From assembly GCA_017882655.1 (NCBI GenBank), contig JADGPB010000096.1, forward strand, positions 1 through 7,888: DNA of 7,888 nucleotides, given 5' to 3'. The DNA is from Propionibacteriales bacterium. GTDB taxonomy: Bacteria; Actinomycetota; Actinomycetes; Propionibacteriales; Propionibacteriaceae. The notes under the pieces were generated by a model that was given only the letters and a program-made list of their open reading frames with translations, made no database searches and was not told where the DNA came from. The translations under genes and the position numbers were made by a program. Positions 1-5,523 of the stretch are shown here, in pieces. Positions within the stretch are counted from its first letter, which is position 1. Each line of letters starts with the position of its first letter.

Positions 1-241
1 TCATGATCTAATCGTAGGTCGGCTGTGAGCTCGGGCGCGATCCGCAGCCGCCAGAAGCACGCCGCGGCCTGGGGCCGGGGGCCCGCGGAACGTTTCTGGA
101 CGCCCGAAGCGGCCGCGAACGCGGCGACCCAGGACGGGGGGTTGGCGGCCGCGCCGGCCGCGCATCCCGACGAGCCGGCCCTGCATCCCGACGAGATTGA
201 GCAGCAGGAAGTGCAGGCTACCACCCCAGGTTGGTCGTGGT
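1..241. other. Upstream region of the aminotransferase gene; no convincing gene
   Basis: No complete gene is recognised here. A plus-strand frame opened by a GTG at 25 has very GC-rich third positions up to about 215, which is coding-like, but its translation (rich in Ala, Pro, Arg) matches no family I know and it then runs into the aminotransferase gene in the wrong frame. The opposite strand has a similarly biased frame open to the left edge but without a start codon. A 13-bp direct repeat lies at 162-174 and 183-195. The winged-helix DNA-binding domain that normally precedes this kind of aminotransferase fold cannot be found in any frame. The stretch may be a promoter region, a decayed coding remnant, or both. 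Confidence 0.4.
162..195. repeat. 13-bp perfect direct repeat, 21-bp period
   Basis: GCATCCCGACGAG occurs at 162-174 and again at 183-195, so the copies start 21 bp apart, about two helical turns, which places them on the same face of the DNA. The second copy ends 46 bases before the ATG at 242. Known MocR/GabR-type regulators often bind direct repeats in their own upstream region, so this could be an operator. It could also be a chance 7-codon duplication, since 21 is a multiple of three. Confidence 0.45.
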
Positions 242-1387
242 ATGTCTCCCACAGTGAGCCAGTACGCAGCGGAAGACGTCATCGATCTTGCCGTCGCCGC
301 GCCGGCTCCCGACCCGACCGTGATCGAGGGAGCGGCGGCAGCCGCGCTGGCCGCCCTGCCCGGGGAGCTGGCCGGCCGCGGCGGCGCTGTGAGCCGGGGG
401 TACTACCCGATGGGTGTGCCGCTGCTCCGTGAGGCGATCGCCGCCCGCTACACCACTCGCGGCGTGGTGACATCCGCCGAGCAGATCCTGGTCACCGCCG
501 GCGCGATGGGCGCCCTGCACCTCCTCGCGTGCAGCGTCTTCGCCCGCGGCGGCCTCGTCTTGGTGGAGCAGCCCACCTATCCCACGGCGCTGGACGCGTT
601 GCGAGCCACCCCAGCCCGGCTGGTGCCATTCCCCGTCACTTCGGAGGGCTGGGACCTCGACCGGCTTGCGACGGTGTTCCGCCAGATCCGCCCTCAGTTC
701 GCGTACCTGATCGTCGACTTCCACAACCCGACCGGGGCGCTACTCGATCTGCCCGGTCGGGCGGCGCTGCTGGCGGCCGCCGACCAGTCCGGGACGCTGC
801 TCGTCATCGATGAGACGAACCTGGAACTTGCCCTCGACGGCGGCGACGTGCCGCCACCGCTGGCGGCGCTCGACGAACACGACCGCGTCGTGAGCGTAGG
901 TTCGATGAGCAAGGCCTTTTGGGGTGGCCTCCGGGTCGGCTGGATCCGGGCATCCCCCAGCCTGGTCGCCGAGCTCGCCATCGCGCGCCACAGCATCGAC
1001 CTTGCCGGCCCCGTGCTCGAACAGCTGGTGGCCGCGGACCTGCTCGCGCACGCTGAGGAGCACCTGCCCGCGCGCCGACGCGAGCTGGCCGTGCGCCGAG
1101 ACGTGCTGTCGGCCGCGCTGCGTGCCTCCCAGCCTCGGTGGCATTGGCGTCAGCCGGCGGGGGGTCTGTGCCTATGGGTGACGCTCGACGGCGCCATCTC
1201 CACCGCCTTGATGACCACGGCCAAACACCATGGCCTGCGACTGACAAACGGTCCCCGGTTCGGCCTAGACGCGACCCTGGAACCGTTCTTGCGCCTGCCC
1301 TACGTGCTGAACCCCGCCGAGCTCCGCGAGGGGGTGCGCCGCCTCGCCGCCGCGCACGCCGACGTTTCGCGCAGGCAGCGGGCATGA
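242..1387 (+). CDS. PLP-dependent aminotransferase-fold protein, MocR/PdxR type, lacking the wHTH domain
   Basis: This 381-residue protein is a fold-type I aminotransferase domain of the sort found as the C-terminal half of MocR-family regulators. Visible landmarks: IDLA at about 14-17 opening the domain; GYYPMG at 53-58; TAGAMGALHLL at 85-95; the PTYP segment with Y113; HNPTG with N162; DE at 190-191, the aspartate expected to contact the pyridine nitrogen; SMSKAFWGGLRVGW with the Schiff-base lysine K224; and FLRLPY with R361, the usual carboxylate-binding arginine. The PLP site therefore looks intact. Sequence style (KAFWGGLR, RLPY) is that of MocR regulators rather than free-standing aminotransferases. 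ATG 242 is chosen because homology to the domain begins just after it; a TTG at 197 in frame would add 15 residues. No clear Shine-Dalgarno precedes either. The roughly 70-residue N-terminal winged helix expected in MocR proteins is missing. It could be a real aminotransferase, an effector-sensing remnant, or a truncated regulator. Confidence 0.85.
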   Translation: MSPTVSQYAAEDVIDLAVAAPAPDPTVIEGAAAAALAALPGELAGRGGAVSRGYYPMGVPLLREAIAARYTTRGVVTSAEQILVTAGAMGALHLLACSVFARGGLVLVEQPTYPTALDALRATPARLVPFPVTSEGWDLDRLATVFRQIRPQFAYLIVDFHNPTGALLDLPGRAALLAAADQSGTLLVIDETNLELALDGGDVPPPLAALDEHDRVVSVGSMSKAFWGGLRVGWIRASPSLVAELAIARHSIDLAGPVLEQLVAADLLAHAEEHLPARRRELAVRRDVLSAALRASQPRWHWRQPAGGLCLWVTLDGAISTALMTTAKHHGLRLTNGPRFGLDATLEPFLRLPYVLNPAELREGVRRLAAAHADVSRRQRA

Positions 1388-1389
1388 GC

Positions 1390-1399
1390 GATTCGAATC
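1390..1399. repeat. 10-bp palindrome between convergent genes
   Basis: GATTCGAATC is a perfect palindrome inside the 28-bp gap between the stop of the aminotransferase gene (1387) and the stop of the histidine kinase gene (1416). It has no T-tract and a perfect palindrome leaves no loop, so terminator function on either strand is doubtful. Confidence 0.3.
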
Positions 1400-1415
1400 A
1401 CTGGGCGCCGGCAAG

Positions 1416-2870
1416 TCAGCGCCGCAGCGGCAGCCGCACCTCGAAGCAGGTGTCGCCCGGTGTCGAATGCATCCGCAGGTCTCCCCGATGCCCGTGGACG
1501 ACGATGCGCTGGCTGATGTCGAGCCCGAGGCCCGTCCCGGCGCCCACGCCCTTGGTGGTGAAGAACGCTTCGAACACGCGGTTCTGCACCTCCGGCGGTA
1601 TGCCCGGGCCGTCGTCGCGGACCTCGACGAGCAGCGTGTCGTGGTCGAGTGCGGTGCGCAGGGTGAGCGTTCCGTGACCGCCCAGCGCATCGGCGGCGTT
1701 GTCGACCAGGTTCGTCCACACCTGGTTGAGCTCACCGCCGTGCGCCGGGATGCGCGGGAGCGACCGGTCGTAGTCGCGGACGATCTCGACCCCGCGCAAC
1801 TTGTGGCCGAGCAGCACCAGCGTGCTTTCCAGGCCGTCGTGGACGTCGACCTCCTGCTCTGATGCCTGGTCGAGGTGGCTGTACTGCTTCACTGCGGCCA
1901 CGAGAGTGGAGATGCGCTCGACCGCGTCCTCGATCTCGCCCATCAGCGCCTCGGTTTCGACGCTGTACGCGATCCAGCGAATCGCGCCTTCGAGCAGCTC
2001 CGGCTCGACGTCGGCCGCGAACTGCTCGGCCCACCCGGCGTCGAGCCCGCCCGCGACCAGCCTCGGCGCGAGCTCCCAGCTGCCGGAGACGCCGTGGTCG
2101 TCGAGCCAGTCGGAAAGCTCGTCCTCGCGGTCGGCGGCCTCCAGCGCAGTCAGCCGGGGAGCTTTCGCGGCACGCTCGACGACATCCTCCTGGAGCTGCA
2201 CCAGACGTCTGAGTTGCGTCGGCGGCACCTTGCCCTCGGCGAGCAGGCCCAACTTGTGGCGCATCCCGGCGACGCGCTCGCGCAGCGTGCTGGTCGCCCG
2301 TACCGCGGCCCCCGCCGGGTTGTTGAGCTCGTGCGCGAGACCGGCCGACAGCGTGCCGAGCGCGACCAGCTTGTCGCGCTGTCGGGTCTGCTGCTCGGCG
2401 TTGCGCAGGCCGAGGTAGAGGCCGTCAAGCAGGTGCGTGGCCATCGGGAACTGGTCGCGCATGAATGCGCTGAAGTCATCGGCGTCCATGACGAAGAAGC
2501 GCGCCGGCCCGGTGGTGCGCAGCGTGTTCACGTACTGCTGCGTGTCGGGCAGCTGCCTGTCGGGTTGCTGCGTGTCGGGCTGCTGTGTGTTGGGCACGGT
2601 GACGAACGCCCGCACGGCCCCGGCGTAGACGCCACGCTGTGCTGTGGTGGTGAGCAGGACGTCGTCGTCGCCGCTGCGGCGGAGCTGTTGCACCTCGCCG
2701 TCGAGGAGGATGTAGAGGCACGTTGCCGGCGCGCCCTCGACGAAGACCTCCGACGGCCCGTCGAAGGTTTTCCCGTAGCCACGGGCGGCGATCCAGTCGA
2801 GCTGATCGTCGGTGAGCGACTCGAACAGGAACAGCGTGCGCAGTTCGTCCGGGGTCAGGCGTTCGCTCAT
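1416..2870 (-). CDS. Soluble sensor histidine kinase with N-terminal cyclic-nucleotide-binding-like domain
   Basis: This 484-residue protein has no membrane segment. Residues about 10-140 form a cNMP-binding-type beta-barrel (FVEGAPATCLYILLDGEV at 43-60), but the phosphate-binding cassette normally containing an FGE and an Arg is replaced by VYAGAVRAFV (81-90), so cAMP binding is not assured. A low-complexity loop of four 5-residue units follows (94-113). The H-box SAGLAHELNNP carries the phospho-acceptor H180. The second dimerisation helix appears only at about 308-334, leaving an insertion of roughly 110 residues between the helices. The ATPase domain is complete: N-box QVWTNLVDNAADAL (383-396), DDGPGIP (419-425), F-box FEAFFTTK (433-440), and GAGTGLGL (443-450). 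It overlaps the receiver-flavoprotein gene by 4 bp (ATGA), with a GGAGAG ribosome site just upstream, implying translational coupling. The likely phosphotransfer partner is the receiver domain of that neighbour (inference). Similar kinase/oxidoreductase pairs occur in other actinobacteria as I recall. Confidence 0.93.
   Translation of the reverse strand: MSERLTPDELRTLFLFESLTDDQLDWIAARGYGKTFDGPSEVFVEGAPATCLYILLDGEVQQLRRSGDDDVLLTTTAQRGVYAGAVRAFVTVPNTQQPDTQQPDRQLPDTQQYVNTLRTTGPARFFVMDADDFSAFMRDQFPMATHLLDGLYLGLRNAEQQTRQRDKLVALGTLSAGLAHELNNPAGAAVRATSTLRERVAGMRHKLGLLAEGKVPPTQLRRLVQLQEDVVERAAKAPRLTALEAADREDELSDWLDDHGVSGSWELAPRLVAGGLDAGWAEQFAADVEPELLEGAIRWIAYSVETEALMGEIEDAVERISTLVAAVKQYSHLDQASEQEVDVHDGLESTLVLLGHKLRGVEIVRDYDRSLPRIPAHGGELNQVWTNLVDNAADALGGHGTLTLRTALDHDTLLVEVRDDGPGIPPEVQNRVFEAFFTTKGVGAGTGLGLDISQRIVVHGHRGDLRMHSTPGDTCFEVRLPLRR
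2536..2595 (-). repeat. Four 15-bp in-frame tandem repeats inside the kinase gene
   Basis: Units lie at 2536-2550, 2551-2565, 2566-2580 and 2581-2595; units 1 and 3 are identical (TGCTGCGTGTCGGGC on the plus strand). On the coding strand they give four 5-residue units: NTQQP, DTQQP, DRQLP, DTQQY. The repeat lies in a loop of the cNMP-like domain and keeps frame, so copy-number change would lengthen or shorten the loop without breaking the protein. Confidence 0.85.
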
Positions 2871-4534
2871 AGTCTCTCCAGATACCGGTGCACCAGCGTC
2901 ACGGCCATCGCGCCCTCCCCCACCGCCGAAGCGACCCGCTTCACCGACTCATGACGGACGTCGCCGGCGACGAAGACCCCCGGCAGGCTCGTCTCGAGGT
3001 AGTACGGGTCGCGGTCGAGATCCCACCCGGCTGGCCGCTGCCCGTCGGCCAGAAGGTCGGGGCCGGAGAGCACGAACCCTCGCGCGTCACGTCGCACCGT
3101 GCCGTCGAGCCAGCCGGTGAGCGGCGCCGCGCCGATGAGGATGAACAGCCAGGACGCCTCGACCTCGGCTGCCTCACCGCTCCTGACGTCGCGCAGCCGG
3201 AGCGTTTCGAGGTGGTCGACGCCGGTGCCGGCCACGACCTCGGTGCACGTGCGCACGCTGACGTTAGGGAGGCGTTCGATCTGGTCGATGAGGTACCGCG
3301 ACATCGAGCGGGCCAGCGAGTCACCGCGCACGAGCAGGGTGACCGAGCCCGCGTACCGGCTGAAGTAGACCGCCGCTTGGCCGGCGGAGTTGGCGCCACC
3401 GACAAGGAAGACGTTCGCGCCCTGGCAGTTGACCGCCTCGGTCGCCGCCGCACCGTAGAAGACGCCGCGGCCGTTCAGCTCGTCGAGCCCGGGCGCGTCG
3501 AGCCGCCGGTACGCGACACCGGTCGCCAGCACGATCGAATGGGCGCCGATCTCCCCGCCGTCCGCCAGTTGCAGCACCCGGGCGGAGCCCCGTGCCTTCA
3601 GGCCGGTCACCTCGGTGGTGGCCAGCATCTCCACGCCGAAACGACGGGCCTGAACGGTCGCGCGGCGGGCAAGGTCGCCGCCGGACAGGCCGACCGGGAA
3701 CCCGAGGTAGTTCTCGATGCGCGAGCTCTGCCCCGCCTGGCCGCCCGGCGCCTCCCGCTCGACGAGCAGCGTCCGCAACCCTTCGCTCGCGCCGTAGACG
3801 GCCGCGCCGAGCCCGGCCGGGCCGGCCCCCACCACGACAAGGTCGTAGAACGCCAGCTCGGCCGTCGTGGCCAGCCCGATGGCCGCGGCGAGCTCGCGGT
3901 TGTCGGGACCGACGAGCGTTCGCCCGTCTTGCGTGAGCACGAGCGGCAGGGTGTCGGGGGTGCCGCCACCGGCCGCGTCGACGAGTCGCCGCCCCTCCGC
4001 ATCCTCGACCGCGTCGAGCCAGTGGAACGGCACTTGGTTACGCGCCAGGAAGTCACGCACGTCGTGCGAACGCGCCGACCATCGGTGGCCGACCACCTGG
4101 AGTCCCTCGAACGGCGGGCGGTCCTGGGAGCGCCAGGTGTCGAGGAGGTCGTCGAGAACGGGGTAGAGCTTCTCGTCCGGCGGGTCCCAGGGCTTGAGCA
4201 GGTAGTGGTCAAGGTCGACCACGTTGATGGCCCGGATCGCCGCGTCGGTGTCGGCGTAGGCGGTGAGCAGCACCCGCCGAGCGATCGGGAAGACGTCCAT
4301 CGCCTTTTCGAGGAACTGCACACCGTCCATCTCCGGCATGCGGTGGTCGGCGAGGAGCAACGCCGCCCGCTCGCCGCGCAAGGCCAGCTCACGAAGCGCA
4401 TCGAGGGCCTCGCGGCCGGACTCGGCCCGCAAGATGCGGTAGTTCTCGGAGTACCGGCGGCGCAGGTCTCGGGCGACGGCCCGCGAGACCGCCGGGTCGT
4501 CGTCGACCGTCAAGATCGCGGGGCGGCCGGCCAC
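2867..4534 (-). CDS. Response-regulator receiver fused to thioredoxin-reductase-like FAD oxidoreductase
   Basis: This 555-residue protein has three parts. Residues 1-135 are a receiver domain: acidic cluster D11-D13, phospho-acceptor D63 in LLLADHRMPEMDG, T91 and K114 (YLLKPW). Residues about 141-222 look like a glutaredoxin-fold module, with S153-A-R-S156 where a CxxC would stand. Residues 230-555 are a two-dinucleotide-domain flavoprotein: FAD motif VVVGAGPAGLGAA (233-245), GGQAGQSSRIENYLGFP (264-280), NAD(P)H site VGGANSAGQAA (378-388) and C-terminal FAD motif GVFVAGD (519-525). The thioredoxin-reductase dithiol is replaced by G361-A-A-A-T365, and the whole chain has only two cysteines, C370 and C430, not in a CxxC. 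It should bind FAD and probably NAD(P)H; its acceptor is unknown. Start GTG 4534 directly follows the TGA of a small ORF; an ATG-less start is accepted because the receiver begins at once (ILTVDDDP). Adjacent kinase is the presumed phosphodonor. The family is recurrent in actinobacteria; I know of no settled function. Confidence 0.93.
   Translation of the reverse strand: MAGRPAILTVDDDPAVSRAVARDLRRRYSENYRILRAESGREALDALRELALRGERAALLLADHRMPEMDGVQFLEKAMDVFPIARRVLLTAYADTDAAIRAINVVDLDHYLLKPWDPPDEKLYPVLDDLLDTWRSQDRPPFEGLQVVGHRWSARSHDVRDFLARNQVPFHWLDAVEDAEGRRLVDAAGGGTPDTLPLVLTQDGRTLVGPDNRELAAAIGLATTAELAFYDLVVVGAGPAGLGAAVYGASEGLRTLLVEREAPGGQAGQSSRIENYLGFPVGLSGGDLARRATVQARRFGVEMLATTEVTGLKARGSARVLQLADGGEIGAHSIVLATGVAYRRLDAPGLDELNGRGVFYGAAATEAVNCQGANVFLVGGANSAGQAAVYFSRYAGSVTLLVRGDSLARSMSRYLIDQIERLPNVSVRTCTEVVAGTGVDHLETLRLRDVRSGEAAEVEASWLFILIGAAPLTGWLDGTVRRDARGFVLSGPDLLADGQRPAGWDLDRDPYYLETSLPGVFVAGDVRHESVKRVASAVGEGAMAVTLVHRYLERL
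2874..2879 (-). promoter_or_regulatory. Ribosome binding site of the histidine kinase
   Basis: GGAGAG on the minus strand, three bases before the ATG at 2870, lies within the last codons of the receiver-flavoprotein gene. With the ATGA overlap it supports the chosen kinase start and translational coupling. Confidence 0.65.
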
Positions 4535-4621
4535 TCAGCCCGTCCGCCGCGGGTCGCTGGTCGCCGCGATGCGACCACTCAGGTCCGCGCATTGCGGCCA
4601 TGTGGCGCCGTTCAGAGTCAT
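4535..4621 (-). CDS. Possible 28-residue leader ORF ahead of the receiver-flavoprotein
   Basis: An ATG at 4621 opens 28 codons whose TGA is immediately followed by the GTG start of the receiver-flavoprotein gene, an arrangement typical of coupled translation. Third positions are mostly G or C, as in real genes here. The peptide contains a TWPQCADLSG stretch that faintly recalls the first zinc-ligand region of the small UBP-type zinc-finger proteins that I recall lying next to this oxidoreductase/kinase pair in other actinobacteria, but there is only one cysteine and no following finger, so a remnant is only a guess. No strong Shine-Dalgarno is visible. It may also be part of an untranslated leader. 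Confidence 0.3.
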   Translation of the reverse strand: MTLNGATWPQCADLSGRIAATSDPRRTG

Positions 4622-4650
4622 CGACTCATTCTGCGTCAGTGGTCGGAACG

Positions 4651-4673
4651 CTGCGATGCTCCGCGTTTCGCAG
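4651..4673. promoter_or_regulatory. Inverted repeat upstream of the kinase/flavoprotein operon
   Basis: CTGCGA at 4651-4656 and TCGCAG at 4668-4673 form a 6-bp inverted repeat with an 11-base spacer, 30 bases upstream of the candidate leader ATG. This is the only dyad in the region where the operon promoter should lie, so it could be an operator. No confident -35/-10 pair was found, and a 6-bp dyad can arise by chance in such DNA. Confidence 0.25.
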
Positions 4674-4698
4674 TCAGCGGACGACGCCCCTTGACCGG

Positions 4699-4726
4699 GG
4701 CGAGCCCGCGTACTGGTGGGCTCGCC
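4699..4726 (-). terminator. Strong hairpin at the end of the TetR gene
   Basis: GGCGAGCCC (4699-4707) and GGGCTCGCC (4718-4726) pair perfectly over nine GC-rich base pairs around a 10-base loop. The hairpin touches the TetR stop codon (4726-4728), the expected place for a terminator. There is no U-tract, which is common for actinobacterial terminators. It would separate the TetR transcript from the downstream kinase/flavoprotein operon. Confidence 0.6.
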
Positions 4727-5424
4727 TAACGCGCCGGCGTCCTGTGTCGGCCGTAGGCGGCGAGGAACGTGCGAACACCTCCATCGGCCCACTTGTCCAG
4801 GTCGGCCGGGTCGGGCGGGCCGTCGTCGCCGAGAAGCATCGCGTGGTTCAGCGGCGCCGACATGATCAGCCAGTTGAACTGGGCGGCCGCGAGCAGGGGA
4901 TCCTCCAACTGCACCAGGCCGCGCGCCGCGAGGCTCTCGAAGGTGGCGGCCAGGGCGGTGATGGTGCGTCCCGGGCCTTGCTCGTAGAACGTGCGGCCGA
5001 GCTCCGGGAAGCGGGCCGCTTCGCCGATCACGAGCCGGCGTAGCTGCATGATCCGCGGTTGCATGACCAGGGCGAGCTGCCGCCGCGCGAGGTCGCGGAG
5101 ATCGGCTTCTATGTCGCCGCTGTCCTGAAGATTGCGAACCTCGGCGTGGACGGGATCGCTGGCCTCGTTAACGGTGGCGACGACGATCTCGGAGAAGAGG
5201 CGCTCCTTGTCAGCGAAGTGCTTGTAGACGGTCTGCTTCGAGACGCCGGCGCTCGCGGCGATCTCATCCATGCTCGTGCCGAGGTAACCACTGCGCAGAA
5301 ACGCCGTGGTGGCCGCCTCGATGATGGCCCGGCGCTTGCGCGTCGCCCCGCGCTGCTCCTCGGCGTCGGCGTCGGCGTCGGCAACCGCGCCGGGAGATTG
5401 GGGAACGAATGGGGATGCCACCAT
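4726..5424 (-). CDS. TetR-family transcriptional regulator, AefR-like C-terminal domain
   Basis: This 232-residue protein has a typical TetR N-terminal DNA-binding domain: helix 1 in KRRAIIEAATTAFLRSGY (30-47) and the helix-turn-helix in TSMDEIAASAGVSKQTVYKHF (50-70). The C-terminal half (FYEQGPGRTITALAATFESL, then LAAAQFNWLIMSAPLNHAML) is of the AefR-like type, which forms the effector pocket and dimer interface. An unusual Ala-Asp run (ADADADA, 15-21) precedes the DNA-binding domain, encoded by about four copies of a GTCGGC hexamer (plus strand 5360-5382). Start ATG 5424 has no good Shine-Dalgarno; the leader is short or absent. It is divergent from the SMP-30-like gene across 99 bp that contain two operator-like palindromes, so it most likely represses itself and that gene (inference). 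The ligand is unknown. Confidence 0.93.
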   Translation of the reverse strand: MVASPFVPQSPGAVADADADAEEQRGATRKRRAIIEAATTAFLRSGYLGTSMDEIAASAGVSKQTVYKHFADKERLFSEIVVATVNEASDPVHAEVRNLQDSGDIEADLRDLARRQLALVMQPRIMQLRRLVIGEAARFPELGRTFYEQGPGRTITALAATFESLAARGLVQLEDPLLAAAQFNWLIMSAPLNHAMLLGDDGPPDPADLDKWADGGVRTFLAAYGRHRTPAR

Positions 5425-5436
5425 GGGTCAGAGGGT

Positions 5437-5451
5437 ACTAGACCGTCCAGT
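5437..5451. promoter_or_regulatory. Candidate TetR operator O1
   Basis: ACTAGACCGTCCAGT is a near-palindrome with 7-base arms around a central C; one arm position breaks symmetry. It differs by one base from the ideal palindrome ACTAGACCGTCTAGT, a form I recall from operators of AefR-like TetR proteins. It covers the candidate -35 of the SMP-30 promoter and most of the candidate -10 of the TetR promoter. Confidence 0.65.
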
Positions 5452-5467
5452 ACTAGGCGGGTACTGT
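5439..5467 (+). promoter_or_regulatory. Candidate promoter of the SMP-30-like gene
   Basis: TAGACC (5439-5444), a 17-base spacer, and TACTGT (5462-5467) form a plausible -35/-10 pair. Both elements lie inside or at the edge of the two operator palindromes, so repressor binding would occlude polymerase. Transcript start would be near 5474, giving a leader of about 50 bases. Confidence 0.45.
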
Positions 5468-5475
5468 ACCGTCTA
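5447..5475 (-). promoter_or_regulatory. Candidate promoter of the TetR gene
   Basis: On the minus strand TAGACG (5475-5470), a 17-base spacer, and TACTGG (5452-5447) mirror the SMP-30 promoter almost exactly on the same DNA. The transcript would start near 5440, about 16 bases before the ATG. An alternative -10, TAGTAC at 5440-5435, would give a leaderless message. Confidence 0.4.
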
Positions 5476-5477
5476 GT
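5463..5477. promoter_or_regulatory. Candidate TetR operator O2
   Basis: ACTGTACCGTCTAGT is a second 15-base imperfect palindrome, two bases from the same ideal ACTAGACCGTCTAGT, with its centre 26 bp from that of O1. It covers the candidate -10 of the SMP-30 promoter and the -35 of the TetR promoter. Confidence 0.6.
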
Positions 5478-5512
5478 TCCGTGGCGCTGGCGCGCCGCCG
5501 CGGCCGATCTTT

Positions 5513-5518
5513 AGGAGG
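5513..5518 (+). promoter_or_regulatory. Ribosome binding site of the SMP-30-like gene
   Basis: AGGAGG, a perfect Shine-Dalgarno, five bases before the ATG at 5524. It fixes the start and suggests efficient translation once derepressed. Confidence 0.85.
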
Positions 5519-5523
5519 CCGGC

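Noticed and set aside
25..432. 135-codon plus-strand frame with coding-like third positions in its first half
   Set aside because: The second half lies in the wrong frame inside the aminotransferase gene and becomes Arg-rich; the first half matches no known protein. Kept only as a note on the upstream region.
1388..1415. TTCGAATC resembles a tRNA T-loop, suggesting a tRNA 3' end or attachment site
   Set aside because: The flanking bases do not form a T-stem, no other tRNA arm is present, and no integrase or repeated att sequence is seen.
1875..2954. 359-codon plus-strand frame opposite the histidine kinase
   Set aside because: Antisense shadow of the kinase; no recognisable domain, biased composition.
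2888..4729. 613-codon open frame on the plus strand opposite the receiver-flavoprotein gene
   Set aside because: It is antisense to a gene with clear domains; its translation shows no motif and is explained by GC-rich third positions keeping the complementary frame open.
5360..5382. GTCGGC hexamer repeat as a regulatory microsatellite
   Set aside because: It lies within the TetR coding region and simply encodes a short Ala-Asp run; no sign of a regulatory role.
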